Shown: in pieces, positions 14,860 to 17,941 of the stretch
How positions within the stretch are numbered: position 1 is the first letter of the stretch
Layout of the letters: each line of letters begins with the position of its first letter
Assembly (NCBI GenBank): GCA_009925045.1
Contig: RFQK01000011.1
Location: 1-17,941 of the forward strand
DNA: 17,941 nucleotides
Direction: 5' to 3'
DNA from: Methylococcaceae bacterium
Lineage (GTDB): Bacteria; Pseudomonadota; Gammaproteobacteria; Methylococcales; Methylomonadaceae
Translations under genes and position numbers: made by a program
Notes under the pieces: generated by a model
Seen by the model: the letters and a program-made list of their open reading frames with translations, nothing else
What the model was told of the DNA's origin: nothing
Database searches by the model: none

Positions 14860-15742
14860 TGGTTATCTTGGTGATCAGATCTTGAACCAGACAGTCAGCA
14901 ATATTGTAATCTGTCACTGATTGCAAACCTTTCCAGGCCGGAACACTATTGACCTCAATGACGATGTATTCGTCTTGAGCCGTTTCAATTAAATCCACAC
15001 CAGCATACGACATTGATAAGGCTTTAACCGCACGGACCGCGATATCGGCCATTGCCGCCGTAATCTGGATTTTTTCGCAGCGTGCCCCACGCGCAACATT
15101 ATTAAGCCAAGAAACGCCTCGCCTGCGCATAGCGGCTATTGCTTGGTTATTGATAACAAAGACACGAATGTCAGAATATCCATCACCAAGTGATTCCACA
15201 AAACGCTGGAAATAAAAAATTCCGCGACTACTGGTTAACCACATCAAGTCGGTCGATTTTTCAAGTCTGCGTATCCCCTCACCTTGCGAACCAAATAAAG
15301 GCTTGCTAATCACAAGCTGTCCATTATTGAGTTCGCGTTCAGCAATTGCCACGGCATGATCATAATCACGTAACATCCAGGTGGCAGGTGTTGGGATAGC
15401 TTGCTGATGTAATAAAAAACTGGTCATGCCTTTGTCTACGCTAGTTTCAATGGCGCGACCATCGTTGTAGACAGGCACATGGAGTGCTTTAAGAATATGC
15501 AAAACATCCAGATAAAATACAACTTCTTCTAAACTGCCACCCGGAACTCCACGCACAAATGCAGCAATCGGTAGTTGATTGCCGAACCCCGGAATGGATA
15601 AGGGAAATTCAGTTTCTTCTATCTGAATTGTGCATTCAGTAAGCGAAACAAAACAGCTATCCAGTTGATGTTTTGCAAATCCTTGTACCAGCTGTTTACC
15701 GTGCCAGCCAGGATCATCCGTAAAAATAACGACGCGTGACAA
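14849..15742 (-). CDS. orf5: Orf5, RimK-like ATP-grasp ligase of the H4MPT cluster
   Basis: A 297-residue RimK-type ATP-grasp protein. Motifs are NDGRAIETSVDKGMTSFLL (~125-143), QLVISKPLFGSQGEGIRRL with the ATP-binding Lys and glycine loop, FQRFVESLGDGYSDIRVFV, AAMRRRGVSWLNNVARGARC and the metal-binding IVIEVNSVPAWKGLQ. RimK relatives add glutamate to acceptors. In methanogens MptN attaches glutamate to tetrahydrosarcinapterin, and a similar tailoring of the bacterial pterin or furan carrier is possible here. Translation starts at TTG (15742-15740), since no in-frame ATG is available before the conserved N-terminus SRVVIFTDDPGWHG. A weak GAAG lies about 10 bases upstream. A 25-base gap separates it from mch, and it overlaps orf7. 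It is the known orf5 position next to mch. Confidence 0.87.
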   Translation of the reverse strand: MSRVVIFTDDPGWHGKQLVQGFAKHQLDSCFVSLTECTIQIEETEFPLSIPGFGNQLPIAAFVRGVPGGSLEEVVFYLDVLHILKALHVPVYNDGRAIETSVDKGMTSFLLHQQAIPTPATWMLRDYDHAVAIAERELNNGQLVISKPLFGSQGEGIRRLEKSTDLMWLTSSRGIFYFQRFVESLGDGYSDIRVFVINNQAIAAMRRRGVSWLNNVARGARCEKIQITAAMADIAVRAVKALSMSYAGVDLIETAQDEYIVIEVNSVPAWKGLQSVTDYNIADCLVQDLITKITNES

Positions 15743-15767
15743 AGTATGTCGCTTCAGCTAAAAGATC

Positions 15768-16751
15768 TTATAAACCAAATGATTGATCTAGCAGTGCATT
15801 ATCTAATTGTCCGGCGCGAAAGCTTTTACCAGATTCTACGGCAGTCACAATCACACTGGCCGGACTAAACAACATTGCATCGATTTTGAAAAAGTCATAT
15901 TCGTAGGCTTTGAATATGTCAGCAAAGGGTTTGCCATAGTCTTTGGATGTAGAACTAGGCAGTTGATGCGCTAATTGTTCAGCATCATCATCACTGCCTT
16001 TTACAAATAAATGTACTTGGCCTGCAAACAATATCGCATCATTGGTTCTGCCCATGGCTTTCACAAAGTTGGGATGCGGAGGACATATTGGCGCACTGCC
16101 TGAACCATCGACAATATTTTCAAGTGCGAAATGCAAAGCATGTGCCTTATGCATAGCCACTTCAAGAACACGCCCAACCACCTGAACCCCCCCTGCCAGG
16201 CTACTGGTAGGTGTCACTATTACTCTCAGTGCAGTTGGAGAAATACCGCATGATGCGGCAATTTTTTCAATAATTTCAATCGGCGGAACAGCATCGTTTT
16301 CAATCACAATCACCGCCTGTTCGGCTTGATCCCGATAACCCAGTTCTTTATAGAGTTCTTCTACAGGTAATACTTCATCATCTTTGGTTTTGGTCGCCAA
16401 AGCACGCGCTGGCCCAGAGCCGAGCGCATAATATTTGCCATGCGATAAGGTCCAGCCTGCATATTGACTCCCCAGGCAAGCGAGTACTGGATTCGAGCTA
16501 TGAATATTGATGGAAAGTGGCCAGTTTTGAGTATAGCTACTGTGTCCAAGCGTTGCGGTCCCTAACCCGCCCATACAAATCTCAGTAATGATGCGCCCAG
16601 CTTCTAATCCACCCGGAGCTTTGATTCCGGCATCAATGATGGTGGCGCCATTGTCCAGTGTTTCGACATGAAGTCGTAACTTATCGGCTTGATCAATGAG
16701 TTGTTGTACTAAAGGTTGGCTAAGAGTATTTACACTGGCGGAGAATTGCAT
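15768..16751 (-). CDS. mch: Methenyltetrahydromethanopterin cyclohydrolase
   Basis: Mch hydrolyses methenyl-H4MPT to N5-formyl-H4MPT, the step between methylene-H4MPT dehydrogenase and the formyltransferase/hydrolase complex. The 327-residue length is close to that of the Methylorubrum enzyme (about 320). Conserved stretches are [20 protein letters not shown] (~41-60), [31 protein letters not shown] (~111-120), [35 protein letters not shown] and [13 protein letters not shown]. The product is cytoplasmic, with no signal peptide. Only 3 bases separate it from the orf17 stop, and 25 from orf5. No sign of truncation. The following step, Fhc, and the preceding dehydrogenase, MtdB, are not encoded in this window. 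Confidence 0.97.
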   Translation of the reverse strand: MQFSASVNTLSQPLVQQLIDQADKLRLHVETLDNGATIIDAGIKAPGGLEAGRIITEICMGGLGTATLGHSSYTQNWPLSINIHSSNPVLACLGSQYAGWTLSHGKYYALGSGPARALATKTKDDEVLPVEELYKELGYRDQAEQAVIVIENDAVPPIEIIEKIAASCGISPTALRVIVTPTSSLAGGVQVVGRVLEVAMHKAHALHFALENIVDGSGSAPICPPHPNFVKAMGRTNDAILFAGQVHLFVKGSDDDAEQLAHQLPSSTSKDYGKPFADIFKAYEYDFFKIDAMLFSPASVIVTAVESGKSFRAGQLDNALLDQSFGL

Positions 16752-16754
16752 GTT

Positions 16755-17852
16755 TTACGAACCTGATGACAAAAGATTTTTTACAAGATGTTCACAATGT
16801 TTTAAGGAAGCCTCAACATTGTTCAAACTGCTATATTCGATAATGATACTGCATATCGGTTGATTTTGACTAATCTGGCAAGCTGGGTAAGGCCTGTCAA
16901 ACACCCAGTCTGGCCAGATCACATCAACAGGGATTTGAAGTTCCTCTTCACTATAAACAATATGCAAAGCTTTTTTCTCTGACACTGGAAGTATCTCTGG
17001 AAGAGTTCCATTTAAGCACGCATTTAAGTGCCCAATGATTATCTGGCTGTCGTAAAGTTGAGCGCTGGCCGGGATGCGTGAATTGATTTCAAGTAAAAAA
17101 ATCTGTTCATTTTTGATCATGAAATCGAGACTACATAGGCCAACAAGACAATAGTTTTTGAGCAAAACATCAAGATAGCTTGCGAGTTGTTGTTGATGAT
17201 GAGCCGATAACTCGATTTGAGCAATCAGACCACAAAACACAAATGGCTGTTCGTTAATTTGCTGTATGCGCTGCCGATTAAAACCCAGTATTTTGTATCT
17301 GTCACCATTGGCTAAGAATGTCACTGAATAGGGCTCTCCAGCAATGTATTCCTGCCAATAGAATTCCTGAGACTGCGCAATCGGCGCAGAGTCGAATACG
17401 ATACCCATACCACCAAAAGCGTTATAAGGTTTGAATAGGCCTTTTTGATCGGGGTTTGGTGAGTCGAAAGAAACATTTGGGAATGGCAGGCCATTTCGTA
17501 ACAGTGTCTGAAAAAAAGCGGGTTTATTTTGCAAATTCATAACCCGTTCAGACTTATTACCGACGACAGTGAAATGTTGCTCTAAAAACAGCAAACTCAA
17601 TGGGTGACATTCCAATCCACTGCCATAGAACACGTACTGCACTGCATACTTATCACGAATGTCCATAAGCAGTTGTCTAAAAGAAACCCCTTCTAATCGG
17701 TCCAAACAAAAATTAGCCATTGCGTTGGCTTCAGTGTCCGTATCGCCATAACAGTCAATTGCAATAACAGTAAAATCATTATCAACCAATAGCTTAGTTA
17801 ACATCCTTGCAGAATTAGCAACAACCAGTACAGGTAAAGAACGTTGAATCAA
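16755..17852 (-). CDS. orf17: Orf17, ATP-grasp protein of the H4MPT cluster
   Basis: A 365-residue ATP-grasp protein matching the orf17 position and type seen in methylotroph H4MPT clusters. The N-terminal Rossmann-like part (VLVVANSARMLTKLLVDNDF) resembles carboxylate-amine ligases. YVFYGSGLECHP and GNKSERVMNLQNKPAFFQTL follow. The ATP loop is GLFKPYNAFGGMGIVF (~138-153), then WQEYIAGEPYSVTFL, and the metal site is FLLEINSRIPASAQL (~252-266). The substrate is unknown; genetic work in Methylobacterium links the gene to the H4MPT pathway. I take TTG (17852-17850) as start. The frame upstream to the TAA at 17897-17895 has no ATG, and AGGA (17864-17861) is nine bases before TTG. It is the first gene of the orf17-mch-orf5-orf7 unit and is divergent from a tRNA gene 71 bases away. 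Confidence 0.85.
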   Translation of the reverse strand: MIQRSLPVLVVANSARMLTKLLVDNDFTVIAIDCYGDTDTEANAMANFCLDRLEGVSFRQLLMDIRDKYAVQYVFYGSGLECHPLSLLFLEQHFTVVGNKSERVMNLQNKPAFFQTLLRNGLPFPNVSFDSPNPDQKGLFKPYNAFGGMGIVFDSAPIAQSQEFYWQEYIAGEPYSVTFLANGDRYKILGFNRQRIQQINEQPFVFCGLIAQIELSAHHQQQLASYLDVLLKNYCLVGLCSLDFMIKNEQIFLLEINSRIPASAQLYDSQIIIGHLNACLNGTLPEILPVSEKKALHIVYSEEELQIPVDVIWPDWVFDRPYPACQISQNQPICSIIIEYSSLNNVEASLKHCEHLVKNLLSSGS

Positions 17853-17923
17853 TGTAGGAAATCCTGAATTAAAGGAAAAAATGCTAGATTTTAATTATTG
17901 TTGTGTCATAATAGTCAGCTCTT

Positions 17924-17941
17924 GGAGAGCTGGCTGAGCGG
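17924..17941 (+). tRNA. tRNA-Ser, 5' end only
   Basis: GGAGAGCTGGCTGAGCGG matches the start of bacterial tRNA-Ser. It has the acceptor strand GGAGAGC (1-7), T8, G10, A14 and the G18-G19 pair of the D-arm. The window ends before the anticodon, so the isoacceptor cannot be read. A CATAAT box (17907-17912) lies 11 bases upstream as a possible -10; no clear -35 is visible. Confidence 0.7.

Noticed and set aside
1..17941. CRISPR arrays, integrases, prophage genes or att sites
   Set aside because: I found no spaced direct repeats, recombinase motifs or phage genes. The tRNA-Ser end is a possible integration target, but nothing beside it looks mobile.

Overview
The window looks like chromosomal DNA from a gammaproteobacterial methylotroph, most likely a type I methanotroph (Methylococcales). 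The main reason is the bacterial tetrahydromethanopterin (H4MPT) formaldehyde-oxidation block (fae, mch, orf5, orf7, orf17), together with methanofuran-type cofactor genes and an MxaD-like periplasmic protein. FeoB/FeoC, exonuclease I and PabB also read as gammaproteobacterial. Most genes look native, with roughly mid-40s percent GC. The exception is the first ~240 bases, at about 26-28% GC. The species call is inference; no 16S rRNA or other marker is present.

Layout. Bases 1-910 (+) hold the 3' end of feoB and all of feoC. Bases 911-2845 (-) hold a 95-residue unknown protein, an exported seven-bladed YVTN beta-propeller and an exported MxaD-like SRPBCC protein; the last two each have a hairpin terminator. 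Bases 2957-4207 (+) encode an exonuclease I that appears to lack about 60 internal residues. Bases 4195-7552 (-) encode two overlapping, divergent membrane-associated GTPases. Bases 7604-8038 (+) encode a small lipoprotein.

Bases 8031-12667 (-) look like one operon. In transcription order it holds an MfnD-like ATP-grasp ligase, an MfnF-like ASKHA protein (the 'H4MPT-linked C1 transfer pathway protein'), pabB, an MfnE-like small kinase and a DUF2959 coiled-coil protein. A HisA/HisF-like barrel gene (12667-13353, +) is inverted in the middle of the C1 genes. Its start codon shares one base with that of the MfnD-like gene. A strong bidirectional hairpin separates it from fae (13404-13919, -). 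Upstream of fae are orf7, orf5, mch and orf17 (14008-17852, -), tightly packed. The first 18 bases of a tRNA-Ser gene close the window on the + strand.

How the genes fit together. Fae condenses formaldehyde with H4MPT and Mch converts methenyl-H4MPT to formyl-H4MPT. Orf5, Orf7 and Orf17 are known companions of this pathway, probably in cofactor synthesis. The second operon looks like a cofactor-supply unit: PabB for the p-aminobenzoate part of the pterin, and MfnD/E/F homologues for the furan carrier. No stretch of more than 300 bases lacks a gene. mtdB, the fhc genes, RFAP synthase and methanol dehydrogenase genes are not in the window.
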